11,705 nucleotides of DNA from an uncultured Planctomycetaceae bacterium (GCA_903921605.1 CAIXQV010000098.1:1-11705), one strand, 5' to 3'; shown: positions 1-7,913, numbered from the stretch's first letter. Numbers and translations: made by a program. Notes: generated by a model not told the origin, from the sequence alone.

Positions 1-170
1 CGACGAATTGGATGTAAGGAAAATTGATTGCAGACGATCCGGGATTTGTACGTCTGTTGGTGTCGCTGGATGATCCCACAAGACAGCTTCACATGCGAGC
101 GCAGCAGGTTGCGGTTTCCTGCGAACACCGGCCGGGTTACTGATGTTTGGGGCGAAGTTGGGATTCGAAT
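1..170. other. Unassigned left edge of the window
   Basis: I see no supportable gene here. All three forward frames are interrupted or lack recognisable protein features, and the long frame that starts at 28 runs on through the typA terminator into the antisense of typA, so it is probably not a gene. A short open tail in frame 2, ending in a stop at 74-76, could be the last codons of a plus-strand gene that begins outside the window, but nothing in it is recognisable. Confidence 0.4.
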
Positions 171-200
171 AAAAAAACCCGGCTTCTTTGGAAAGCCGGG
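171..200 (-). terminator. Intrinsic terminator of typA
   Basis: Read on the minus strand, a perfect 8-bp GC-rich stem (CCCGGCTT paired with AAGCCGGG, 193-200 with 178-185) closes a 7-nt loop. It is followed at once by seven T residues (A-run at 171-177 on the plus strand). It lies about 28 nt after the typA stop codon. This is a textbook Rho-independent terminator and separates typA from whatever lies to the left. Confidence 0.9.
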
Positions 201-228
201 CTTCGCTGAAAATCTTTACACACGCGGC

Positions 229-2091
229 TTACTTGCCGCTGCGATGCTGTCGCTTGCGTTCGCTTTCGCTGAGCATCACCTTTCGCAGGCGAATCACCTG
301 CGGAGTGACTTCAACGTACTCGTCCCACTCGATGTACTCCAGAGCCAGCTCCAGAGTCAGTTCGCGAGGTGGACGCAGCAGCATGGCGTCTTCTGCACCG
401 GCTGAGCGAATGTTGGTTAGTTTCTTTTCGCGGATCGGATTGACGACCATGTCGTTGTCACGAACATTTTCGCCGATAATCATTCCGTCATAGACATCTT
501 CGCCCGGACGCACAAACAAGTCTGCTCGTTCCTGCAGCTTCCACAAGGCGTAGGCAATCGCTTTGCCGTTGTCCTGTGAAATCAAGACACCGTTCTGGCG
601 ATGAGGAATCTCGCCTTCGATCGGGCGATACTCTTCAAAGCGGTGATGCATAATCGCTTCACCACGAGTTGCATTCAGCATCTTTGTTCGCATGCCGATC
701 AGGCCGCGAGCAGGAATGCTGAATTCGACGTGAGTCATTCCGGTTGAAGTCGTGTTCATTACTTTGGCCTGGCCTCGGCGACCACCGACCAATTCCATCA
801 CAGGACCAAGGTCCGCACTCGGGACATCCACTTCCAGAAGTTCGTAAGGTTCGCACTTCTTGCCTTCGATTTCGCGAATGATCACTTCCGGCTTGCCGAC
901 AGACAGTTCATAACCTTCACGACGCATGGTTTCGATCAGTACGGCCAGATGCAGAACACCTCGACCGGAAACCTTGAAGGATTCCTTGTCTTCTGTCTCT
1001 TCAACTCGCAAGGCCACATTGGACTGAAGTTCACGGTAGAGCCGGTCACGCAGATTTCGGCTGGTGACGAACTTGCCATGCTGACCAACCAGTGGTGAGC
1101 TGTTAATCGTAAACTTCATCGACAGAGTCGGCTCGTCGACGGCAATGCGTTCAAGAGCGACCGGGTTCAAAATGTCAGCGATGGTGTCGCCAATTTCCGG
1201 ATCCGGCAGGCCCGTTACAGCGACAATGTCACCAGCCTGTGCTTCCTCAGAATCAGCTCGTCCGAGGTTGTCGAACAATTGGACCTTGTCGACCTTAGCC
1301 ATGGTCTTGGAGCCATCAGCTCGCATCATTGCGATCTGCTGACCGGACTTGATTCGACCCGCGGCGATTCGACCGGTCGCAATACGCCCGACATAACGCG
1401 ACCATTCAAGCGAGGTGACCATCAACTGCAAAGGATCGTCCGGGCGAACAACAGGCCCCGGAATCTTCTCCAGAACCAGGTCCAGAAGCGGACGAACGTC
1501 GCCACCCTTGTTTGCAGGGTCATGCGTTGCATAACCTTCACGAGCACTGGTGTAGATGTACGGGAAGTCAAGAGTCTTGTCGTCAGCTCCCAGTTCAACC
1601 AGCAGGTCAAACGTTTGGGACAGGACTTCATCCGGACGACAGTCCTGACGGTCAATCTTGTTGATGACAACCATCAAAGATAGACCGCACTCCAGAGCTT
1701 TCTGAAGTACGAAGCGAGTTTGGGGGCGAGGTCCTTCGAAGGCATCGACAACGAGCAGTGCTCCGTCGGCCATCTTCAGAACGCGTTCAACTTCGCCACC
1801 GAAGTCTGCGTGTCCCGGAGTATCAATAATGTTGATTCGGACACCATTCCACATCATGGCGATGTTCTTCGCCAGAATCGTAATCCCGCGTTCGCGCTCG
1901 AGATCGTTGGAGTCCAGAATACAGGTTCCCATCCGCTGATTCTCGCGGAACATTCCGCTTTGCTTGATCAGGCAGTCCACGAGCGATGTTTTGCCGTGGT
2001 CAACGTGGGCGATAATGGCAATGTTGCGAACATCAGTACGGCGCAAAACGCCAGCGCTGTCGACAACTGACGGAAACTCAACAACAGACAT
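229..2091 (-). CDS. typA: TypA/BipA ribosome-associated translational GTPase
   Basis: This 620-residue protein is a translation-factor GTPase of the TypA/BipA family, which binds the 70S ribosome, helps late 50S assembly and supports growth under cold and other stress. All G motifs are visible: G1 AHVDHGKT at 28-35, G2 RGITI at 68-72, G3 DTPGH at 90-94, G4 NKID at 144-147 and G5 TSA at 181-183. The EF-G-like beta-barrel, the III and V folds and the TypA-specific C-terminal domain follow. The length matches the family (about 600-620), and the HVDHGKT and [16 protein letters not shown] strings distinguish it from EF-G and LepA. The ATG at 2091 has AGGG eight bases upstream as a modest ribosome binding site. 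The gene appears to be transcribed alone, with a long leader upstream and its own terminator downstream. I see nothing abnormal in it. Confidence 0.97.
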   Translation of the reverse strand: MSVVEFPSVVDSAGVLRRTDVRNIAIIAHVDHGKTSLVDCLIKQSGMFRENQRMGTCILDSNDLERERGITILAKNIAMMWNGVRINIIDTPGHADFGGEVERVLKMADGALLVVDAFEGPRPQTRFVLQKALECGLSLMVVINKIDRQDCRPDEVLSQTFDLLVELGADDKTLDFPYIYTSAREGYATHDPANKGGDVRPLLDLVLEKIPGPVVRPDDPLQLMVTSLEWSRYVGRIATGRIAAGRIKSGQQIAMMRADGSKTMAKVDKVQLFDNLGRADSEEAQAGDIVAVTGLPDPEIGDTIADILNPVALERIAVDEPTLSMKFTINSSPLVGQHGKFVTSRNLRDRLYRELQSNVALRVEETEDKESFKVSGRGVLHLAVLIETMRREGYELSVGKPEVIIREIEGKKCEPYELLEVDVPSADLGPVMELVGGRRGQAKVMNTTSTGMTHVEFSIPARGLIGMRTKMLNATRGEAIMHHRFEEYRPIEGEIPHRQNGVLISQDNGKAIAYALWKLQERADLFVRPGEDVYDGMIIGENVRDNDMVVNPIREKKLTNIRSAGAEDAMLLRPPRELTLELALEYIEWDEYVEVTPQVIRLRKVMLSESERKRQHRSGK

Positions 2092-2348
2092 GAAACTTAC
2101 CCTGGGAAAACAACCGTCAGCAGCAGTGGTGACCGCAGAGGGCGTCGAGCATCGACGCCACCAGATTCCGCGAAAAGGACGGTCGAAAAGCGTGGGAATC
2201 CTACCGACTAACGCCCACAGAACGAAGACGTCCTTTTCAAATTCATTGTAAATTCTTCGTTAACGGACCGCGAACCCCCGCATTTTGCAGGGAATTCCAG
2301 CAGTTTTTCTGGCGACTGAGTTGCGGAATTTGATTTCCGGTTGGCCAA
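2092..2348 (-). promoter_or_regulatory. typA leader region with two strong dyads and a possible promoter
   Basis: This is the gap between typA and the upstream peptidase gene. Read on the minus strand it holds a possible -10 (TACAAT, 2245-2250) with no convincing -35. Just downstream is a dyad with perfect 10-bp arms, GAAAAGGACG and CGTCCTTTTC (2229-2238 and 2172-2181), enclosing a smaller GTGGG/CCCAC dyad (2214-2218 and 2192-2196). A second perfect hairpin with 8-bp arms and a 3-nt loop (GGCGTCGA/TCGACGCC, 2141-2159) lies about 50 nt before the typA start. A start site near 2238 would place the first arm at the very 5' end of the transcript. Leader function is inference; the dyads are seen directly. 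Confidence 0.4.
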
Positions 2349-4496
2349 CTACAGTCCCATTTCGCTCAAAAGATGGTCGGCTCCGTAAACTGTCCCTGTA
2401 ATCCAGAGCACGTAACGGATGTCAACTCCGATCGAACGGCTGTAGTCCTTGTTCCACGCAAAGTCGTTAATTGTCGCTTCAAAACAGCGATCAAAATTCA
2501 CTCCGACGAGATGACCGTTTTTGTTCAGCACCGGACTACCGGAGTTGCCTCCAGTTGTATCCGTGTCGTAAAGAATGGCGACCGGAACCTGTCCCAGGCG
2601 AGGATGCAGGAAGCGTCCGAACTCGCCGGCTTCGTATTTCTTCATCACGGCTTCCGGAGTAATGAACGGTTCGACTCCGGTTGTTTTCTCGATCACGCCT
2701 TTCAATGTTGAAATCGGAGTTCTGACCACTGCGTCGGCCGGCGAGTAGGCGCGAACTTGACCACAGGTAAACCTCAACGTGGCATTTGCGTCCGGGATAA
2801 AGCTGGTCGCGAGAAACTGCTGTTTCACTTCGACCAGCGAACCATAAAGTTGTCCGAGACGCCCATCCCGAGCCTTCTCGGTGTCGCGCAGTTTCAAATA
2901 GTAGGGATGCAAATTTACGATCAGGCTTAACAGAGGGTCTTCTGTCTTCCGCAGCTCATCCGGAGACTTCTTCAGGCAAGCTTCCACGAACGCCGGATCA
3001 CCCAGTTGAGTTTTCTGAAGCATGTCCTTCGCGGCAGACTCCAGCGACTTCGCTTCAGAGAACAGAACCTTTAACGGCTCGATCTCATGCGATGCCGGGA
3101 TCTTGCTTAATCGCCCCAGCATTCCGGCGAGCATGATCTCATCCGTCTCGCGATGCCAGTCAGACATCGCCACCTTAATTTCCTGACTGGACTGCGCAAA
3201 GTTGCGATCCATGTAAGGTGGCTCGCGATCCAGATCCGGCTTCGCGCGTTCGACGGAGGCGTCGAACATGAAATACCCAAACGAGGCGGCTCGACACGCC
3301 TGTCGAAGTTGCAGCAGATGAATCTCCAGAGCGCCGGCCGCCGACATTTCCTGATAGACGGATTCAATGTCTTTCAAGACCGTGCCGAAACGAGCTTTTC
3401 GTAGTGGATCGCTGTTGATGTAAGCCTGAAGTTCAGCCTCCTGCTGCATTCGAGTCGCCACGATCTTTGCTCGTCGAAGCCCCTGCAGTTGACCCCGCGA
3501 TCGTTTTTCCACGTTGGCCAGCGACTTGCTGCGAGACGCGTGTTTGATAGCCACGGAGCGATCCGTGGCTCCGGCTTTCTCCATTTCCTGAATCTGCCAC
3601 TGATAAAGTTCAACAGTCATTGGCAGTCGGATGTTCTGTTCGTAGTCCAGAAAACCAGCGGTCTTGTGGCGAGCTGTCCGGCCGGGATATCCGAGCAAAA
3701 ATACTGCGTCGTTCTCATCCACACCTTCCGGAGCCACCTGAATGAATCGCTTCGGTTTGTACGGCACATTGTCTTTGGAATACGTCGCCGAAGAGCCGTC
3801 CGGAGCGGTGTAAGCTCGCATAAAGGAAAAGTCACCGGTGTGCCGCGGCCACTCCCAGTTATCCACCTCGCCGCCAAAATTGCCAACGGCAATCGGCGGG
3901 GCAAACACCAGCCGCACGTCTTTCAGAAACGTGTACTGGAACAAAACATAAGTCTTGCCGGCGAACATTTCAGCCACTTCTGCTCGCAAGCCGGGATGTT
4001 CTTTCTCCGCCGCAAGTTCCAATTCTTTGCGACGCTTGTCGATAGCCTTGGTGCGTTCCAGGAATGACATGTTGTCCTGTGCGGCCGACAAGACTTCTGC
4101 GGAAACATCGCGATAGTTTTCAGTGATGCGAACCTGATAATCCGGTGCTGAAATTTCCTGTTCACGATTTGCTGCGATGAATCCATTGGTGAGCAGATCG
4201 TTTTCAGCCGTGCTGGCTTTCTGGATCGCGTCAAAAGCACAATGATGATTAGTTATGATCAAACCATTTGGCGAGATGAATGATCCCGTGCAACCGTTCA
4301 CGCGGCAGATCCCATCAACCAGACTGATCTGATTGGGATTGAAGAGCTGTTCCGCTGTCAGCTCAATGCCCTTTTCTTTGAGGTTAAGTCGCGGCAGTTC
4401 ACTCATGGGATACATGCCGTCGTCAGCCTTGGCCGTCATGAGAACTCCTGAGACAATGATGCTGAAAACACACAGTGAGAAAATGGTTTTGGTCAT
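2349..4496 (-). CDS. Secreted S46-family dipeptidyl-peptidase, DPP11-like (Asp/Glu-specific type)
   Basis: This 715-residue protein is a peptidase family S46 enzyme (DPP7/DPP11 type), which removes dipeptides from peptide N-termini in the periplasm. A signal peptide spans 1-24 and ends in AKA. The triad is visible: His85 in TNHHC, Asp222 in RHTGDF and Ser652 in GGNSGSP. In this family the residue 18 positions after the serine sets P1 preference: Arg in Porphyromonas DPP11 (Asp/Glu), Gly in DPP7 (hydrophobic). Here it is Arg670 in NFDR, which predicts cleavage after acidic residues. The length fits the family (about 700-720). I chose the start at 4496 because it begins the signal peptide and has AGGA six bases upstream. 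The frame stays open for 100 more codons, but these translate intergenic repeats and overlap the next gene. It is probably a single-gene unit used in peptide scavenging. Confidence 0.93.
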   Translation of the reverse strand: MTKTIFSLCVFSIIVSGVLMTAKADDGMYPMSELPRLNLKEKGIELTAEQLFNPNQISLVDGICRVNGCTGSFISPNGLIITNHHCAFDAIQKASTAENDLLTNGFIAANREQEISAPDYQVRITENYRDVSAEVLSAAQDNMSFLERTKAIDKRRKELELAAEKEHPGLRAEVAEMFAGKTYVLFQYTFLKDVRLVFAPPIAVGNFGGEVDNWEWPRHTGDFSFMRAYTAPDGSSATYSKDNVPYKPKRFIQVAPEGVDENDAVFLLGYPGRTARHKTAGFLDYEQNIRLPMTVELYQWQIQEMEKAGATDRSVAIKHASRSKSLANVEKRSRGQLQGLRRAKIVATRMQQEAELQAYINSDPLRKARFGTVLKDIESVYQEMSAAGALEIHLLQLRQACRAASFGYFMFDASVERAKPDLDREPPYMDRNFAQSSQEIKVAMSDWHRETDEIMLAGMLGRLSKIPASHEIEPLKVLFSEAKSLESAAKDMLQKTQLGDPAFVEACLKKSPDELRKTEDPLLSLIVNLHPYYLKLRDTEKARDGRLGQLYGSLVEVKQQFLATSFIPDANATLRFTCGQVRAYSPADAVVRTPISTLKGVIEKTTGVEPFITPEAVMKKYEAGEFGRFLHPRLGQVPVAILYDTDTTGGNSGSPVLNKNGHLVGVNFDRCFEATINDFAWNKDYSRSIGVDIRYVLWITGTVYGADHLLSEMGL

Positions 4497-4515
4497 TGGA
4501 GATCCTGTTCTGTCC

Positions 4516-4568
4516 GCTGATAGCACGTGGGCCGCACGTGTTATAGCATCCAAACGCAATTGTCTCAC
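4516..4568 (-). promoter_or_regulatory. Putative promoter of the S46 peptidase gene with an overlapping CACGTG dyad
   Basis: On the minus strand, GTGAGA (4563-4568, 4 of 6 to the sigma-70 -35) and TATAAC (4540-4545, 5 of 6 to the -10) are separated by 17 bases and lie about 45 bases before the ATG. Two CACGTG palindromes (4524-4529 and 4535-4540) straddle the expected start site. Together with flanking bases (4516-4547) they form an imperfect hairpin. The motifs are visible, but promoter and operator functions are inferred and planctomycete promoter consensus is poorly known. Confidence 0.35.
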
Positions 4569-4571
4569 CGA

Positions 4572-4639
4572 GTAGCCGGATTCGTGAGAATTCGGGTGCT
4601 TTCCACGTTGATGCACCGAATTCTTACGAATCCGGCTAC
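4572..4639. repeat. Long REP-like inverted repeat
   Basis: Left arm (from GTAGCCGGATTCG, 4572) and right arm (to CGAATCCGGCTAC, 4639) match over 24 bases with one difference, which would be a G-U pair in RNA. An inner GGTGC/GCACC pairing extends them after a single bulged G. The loop is about 12 bases. There is no T-run on either side, so it is not a standard intrinsic terminator. Size, position between two genes and near-perfect arms suggest a repetitive extragenic palindrome or MITE-like element. Only one copy is in the window, so dispersion is inferred. Confidence 0.7.
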
Positions 4640-4709
4640 AAAGAAATTCCTCGGTCTTCCCCTGTGTGAAGTAAGGCCACCGGTGCCTGTCTCGACAACA
4701 CGGGCAAAT

Positions 4710-4734
4710 ACCGGCGGCTAGCGCCGTACCGCTC
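4710..4734 (-). repeat. Short 3'-end hairpin element, copy A
   Basis: On the minus strand this 25-base element starts with GAGCGG and centres on the hairpin CGGC-GCTA-GCCG. It lies 28 nt after the stop codon of the hydrolase-racemase gene, in the same orientation as that gene. It matches 18 of 25 positions of the element at 10103-10127, with a covarying stem pair. It could be part of transcript-end formation or a dispersed repeat. No long T-run follows, only GGTATTT. Confidence 0.5.
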
Positions 4735-4762
4735 ACAGAAAAGCTTCTGAATCGCACGCGCA

Positions 4763-7351
4763 TCACGGACGACTCGATGGATTGAGCCGTAGCCACACAG
4801 AAGGCAGCTTCGTGCGAATCAGATTCAGACTCGTCGCGGGAAGTCGATCCTGAGTCATCGGCACACAGATCGTGTCTTCGATGTCCAATCGCCTCGGAGA
4901 ACGACCGTACTTGTATTCTCGATCCAATGAACCTTCAGTACTCAGGACAACACCTGCGGATCGTGGATTGGCGATGGAGATATAGAATTGATCCCTGGCC
5001 ATCGTCGATTGCTGCTGGTCTGTTCCCTCTGGAGTCCTGCGAAACAACTTGCGCCGCGCGAGTTCTCGAAAGAGTTCTTTGGCGGTGAGTTCGGCAGGGT
5101 CGACAACGGCGATCTTCTCCGCGATCAGATTTGCAAAGGGGCGTTCACCATCTTTTTCGTAAGCGCGAAGGCGAGCAAAGCTGTCGAGTATCTCCTGACG
5201 CACAAGTGGGAAATGGGTGCATCCAAGAACGACGGTATCAATCGGCGTTGTCTGTCCGGATTTTTGGTGAGTACGAACAAGTGTCGTCACGTCGTAGCGA
5301 ATATAGTTCTCGACAGAATTGAGCCGCAGCGATTTCGGCGACGAGATGTCTCCCTGGAGTCCCGTCGGATTAAAGCCGTAGACATCAAGCAGCTCGGGAT
5401 CAATCATCGCAGTTTTGTGATCGATTGATGGGCCGTTGTAGACAGTTGCATTTGACAGGCCAGCTTCCGGCGAAACGACAAACGCCGGGTCGCCTTCGAT
5501 GGCCGCCGCCAGTCCTACTGAACCCTGTTGGACAACGTCGGGCACACGTTTGCCCGCCAACCCGGTACTGCGACCAATCGCTTTGGGATAGGCATTACTG
5601 CTGCAGGTTCCGACGGTGGCCAGAACCGCGACGGTGCGTTTCTCCGTGGCTGTTTCAATCGACTCCGTTAAGCCGCGAGCACCGGCTTCAACAACTCCAA
5701 TGACGAAGACCGGCACCTTCCATGCCTCGACCATCTGACGAATCTCATCAAGTCCCCAGGCCGTGGCCGTGTTGCAGGCGATGACGATCGCTTTGACCGG
5801 AGGCTTGTCGAATTTCGGTTCCTGGTCTTCCGTCGAATTCCAATAGCGACGGCCCAGCAGAAAGGCGGCGTCCTTCAGGATCAACTCCTTCAGATAAGTC
5901 TGGCGCTTTACTGCCGGGTAATTTCCATAGGGCATGTTGACCTGATCGCCAAAGTAGATAAACCGTTCGTTTGCGAAGTCTTTCTTTCCGTCAGGCTTGG
6001 GTGAGTAGTTCTTGTTATCGAAGGCATCCAGAGAGTAAATCGCCTCCTGAACCGTTAATCCGCCGATGCCCGAATCGAAGACTCCGATTGGCAAGTCGCT
6101 GTTTTCGTCAGACCACGCTTTCAGATCCACAGAAAATGCTGCTCGGCCATCCGAGTGCTCCTGCGTGTGCTGAATGAACTGTGCAACGACGACCTTGGTT
6201 TCATCATCGTGGTCATCAGCGGATGTTGTGGCTGCTTGCGGCTTCTCGGTTGTCATCATCGCCGAAAACTGAGTCAGCCACTGCGAGATTACTGCGTCGC
6301 CAATGGAACTCGTAGGCTGATACTCGTCAGGCATCTTACCCCAGAAGAAACTGATCCAGCCGTCGGCGTGATCGCCACTGCGATCGATGAAGGCTTTCAT
6401 TTCATCGTGAGAACACTTCAGCGGGAAGGTCTCTTCGACGATGACCGGCTTGCCGATTTGAAATCCCTTTAATGTCTCGAGGGCCTCATCAACTTTGCCG
6501 GCGGCCGGGTAAATATGCACGGCTAAGAAGTCAAGTTTCTCGGCGACTTTGAGCGGATCAAATCCCGAGGTAAGGCCGGGACGATCCAGACTCCAGTCGA
6601 CAAAGCCTACGGTAATCAAATGCTGTTTGTCATGCTGACGAACAGCATTGACCATTTGATCGATCCACTGTTTGGCGGCCTCAGGGCGAGTTCTCCCGTT
6701 AGTGGATTTGGCGACGAACTGCACGAAGTGTTTTCCGGCAAACGCCGGACCCAGCCAGTCAGGTCCTGCTTTATCACCACCGATCACCGGTTCATTCATC
6801 AGGTCGTAACAGAACACGGCTGAGCTATCGCTGCAAACAGTTGCCACGGCTTCCCAGAGAACCTGCTGAGCATTCCAGCGGGCCTGTTCATCCAGCGCGT
6901 CGTACCATGCGGGGACGTCCTTCTTGTGATAACAGCCCAGCCCGGTCAGATCGAGATACAGCTTTGTTTCTTCGGCCAAAGTTAACAGTCGCTGCAGCTG
7001 TTTGAGTTCTTCTGCGTTCGCCTCCGTGGGAGACTTCATAAACTTGCCGAACTGCAGATGAATCCGCACCACATTCGCGCCGAGACTTTGCATGTCGCGA
7101 AAATCGTTTTCGACTCGGTCCCATTCCGAATGCCAATAGTCTTCCAGCAGGCGACCATCGGCATCATGATCGTAATTGAAGCCCATCGGTCGAAACGGAG
7201 CACTGGAATCGCCGCTGATGAAATGAGTTCCATCGGTGCTGACGCGAATCGCTGGTAAAGACTTGCCTTCATCAGCCGAGACCACGGAAGTTCCCAGAAC
7301 AACAAGCAGAAATGTCGGTGCGATGAGCGAAAAAGATTTGGAACCGGACAT
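4763..7351 (-). CDS. Secreted fusion: GH5-like glycoside hydrolase joined to a glutamate racemase (MurI-like) domain
   Basis: This is one uninterrupted 862-residue protein. Residues 1-26 form a signal peptide ending in VSA. Residues about 35-362 are a clan GH-A barrel whose eight strands can be followed: acid/base Glu187 in the NEP motif after strand 4, and probable nucleophile Glu306 or Glu307 in PVIVEE of strand 7. An acidic linker (about 363-418) leads to an Asp/Glu racemase domain: DSGIGG at 426-431, proton-transfer Cys526 in ACNTA, GVVEAGAR at 552-559, Cys711 in GCTHFP and DPAE at 751-754. MurI proteins are usually 260-290 residues; this domain carries an insert near 620-680 and a C-terminal extension of 60 or more residues. 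MurI makes D-glutamate for peptidoglycan in the cytoplasm, so fusion to an exported hydrolase is odd. The hydrolase substrate is unknown. The start has only weak GAAGAG/GGGAG signals upstream. Confidence 0.88.
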   Translation of the reverse strand: MSGSKSFSLIAPTFLLVVLGTSVVSADEGKSLPAIRVSTDGTHFISGDSSAPFRPMGFNYDHDADGRLLEDYWHSEWDRVENDFRDMQSLGANVVRIHLQFGKFMKSPTEANAEELKQLQRLLTLAEETKLYLDLTGLGCYHKKDVPAWYDALDEQARWNAQQVLWEAVATVCSDSSAVFCYDLMNEPVIGGDKAGPDWLGPAFAGKHFVQFVAKSTNGRTRPEAAKQWIDQMVNAVRQHDKQHLITVGFVDWSLDRPGLTSGFDPLKVAEKLDFLAVHIYPAAGKVDEALETLKGFQIGKPVIVEETFPLKCSHDEMKAFIDRSGDHADGWISFFWGKMPDEYQPTSSIGDAVISQWLTQFSAMMTTEKPQAATTSADDHDDETKVVVAQFIQHTQEHSDGRAAFSVDLKAWSDENSDLPIGVFDSGIGGLTVQEAIYSLDAFDNKNYSPKPDGKKDFANERFIYFGDQVNMPYGNYPAVKRQTYLKELILKDAAFLLGRRYWNSTEDQEPKFDKPPVKAIVIACNTATAWGLDEIRQMVEAWKVPVFVIGVVEAGARGLTESIETATEKRTVAVLATVGTCSSNAYPKAIGRSTGLAGKRVPDVVQQGSVGLAAAIEGDPAFVVSPEAGLSNATVYNGPSIDHKTAMIDPELLDVYGFNPTGLQGDISSPKSLRLNSVENYIRYDVTTLVRTHQKSGQTTPIDTVVLGCTHFPLVRQEILDSFARLRAYEKDGERPFANLIAEKIAVVDPAELTAKELFRELARRKLFRRTPEGTDQQQSTMARDQFYISIANPRSAGVVLSTEGSLDREYKYGRSPRRLDIEDTICVPMTQDRLPATSLNLIRTKLPSVWLRLNPSSRP

Positions 7352-7913
7352 GCTCTTCGGTACTCCCGTTTTGGTTCGGCTTCTGGTTGCTTTGCTTAGG
7401 TCATCGGCTTGAAGTTGGCAGTGTGACGTGCGATGGACTCTGCCATTCCTCCGGAGAGCTTAGCGGAAACGCCGAGTAAGGAAAAAGCGACAACTCGGAT
7501 GGGTCGTTCCGGCGCTCTATATCCATGAACGGCAGTCCCGGTCAACGTCGCAGCAGGTTTCGATGCCTCCCGCGGCACCTGACATCCCGAAAGATCAAAA
7601 CGTTTCTGGCCTGGACTTTGACGGTTATCTTGTCTGGGTAGGATCAAAAGATGGATTTCGGCATCAATTGCCATTCTATGAAGCAGAGTTTTTTAAGGCG
7701 TCAAAGTTAACCGTGCAAAATGCTGTGCGGAATTCATTCATGGGCCAACACGCACCGATTCTAACTCTTAATCGAAAGCAATCTGGCGGCAGAGACACCT
7801 GCTCACAGATATCCAGCTGACCGGACAACCGGAGGCCGGAGACCATTCCGTGGCAGCACGGACTAGCGCATCAATCAGGTCTCTGTCCAATCGTCACGGA
7901 AGGCGAAGGAAAA
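7352..7913. other. Divergent intergenic region, no gene supported
   Basis: This 562-bp gap separates the minus-strand fusion gene from the plus-strand porin gene and must hold both promoters. Short open frames at 7396-7674 (minus) and 7563-7820 (plus) overlap each other, lack ribosome binding sites and resemble no family, so I do not call them. The best promoter match is on the minus strand at 7516-7545 and is listed separately. On the plus strand I see only weak candidates, such as TTGACG at 7618-7623 and TTGCCA near 7668, without good -10 partners. I found no strong dyad in this stretch. Confidence 0.6.
7516..7545 (-). promoter_or_regulatory. Putative sigma-70-like promoter for the hydrolase-racemase gene
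   Basis: On the minus strand, TTGACC (7540-7545, 5 of 6 to the -35) is followed after 18 bases by TATAGA (7516-7521, 4 of 6 to the -10). It would give a leader of about 155 bases before the ATG at 7351. This is the only pairing of this quality in the gap, but it is a consensus match and nothing more. Confidence 0.3.

Noticed and set aside
28..405. Plus-strand open frame of 125 codons at the left edge
   Set aside because: It crosses the typA terminator and continues as the antisense of typA; the composition is not protein-like and no ribosome binding site is present.
1145..2251. Plus-strand open frames opposite typA
   Set aside because: They are antisense shadows caused by codon bias of typA; no independent evidence supports them.
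2325..2349. Possible terminator of the S46 peptidase gene (CGGAA/TTCCG dyad and the GTTGGCCAAC palindrome)
   Set aside because: The stem is only 5 bp and has no T-run; the palindrome overlaps the stop codon but is too short to support a call.
4497..4796. A 100-codon N-terminal extension of the S46 peptidase
   Set aside because: It translates the inverted repeat and the hairpin element and overlaps the end of the fusion gene; a proper signal peptide and AGGA site mark the start at 4496.
7396..7820. Two overlapping small open frames in the divergent gap (minus 7396-7674, plus 7563-7820)
   Set aside because: They overlap each other, lack ribosome binding sites, have no recognisable motif and occupy the space needed for two promoters.
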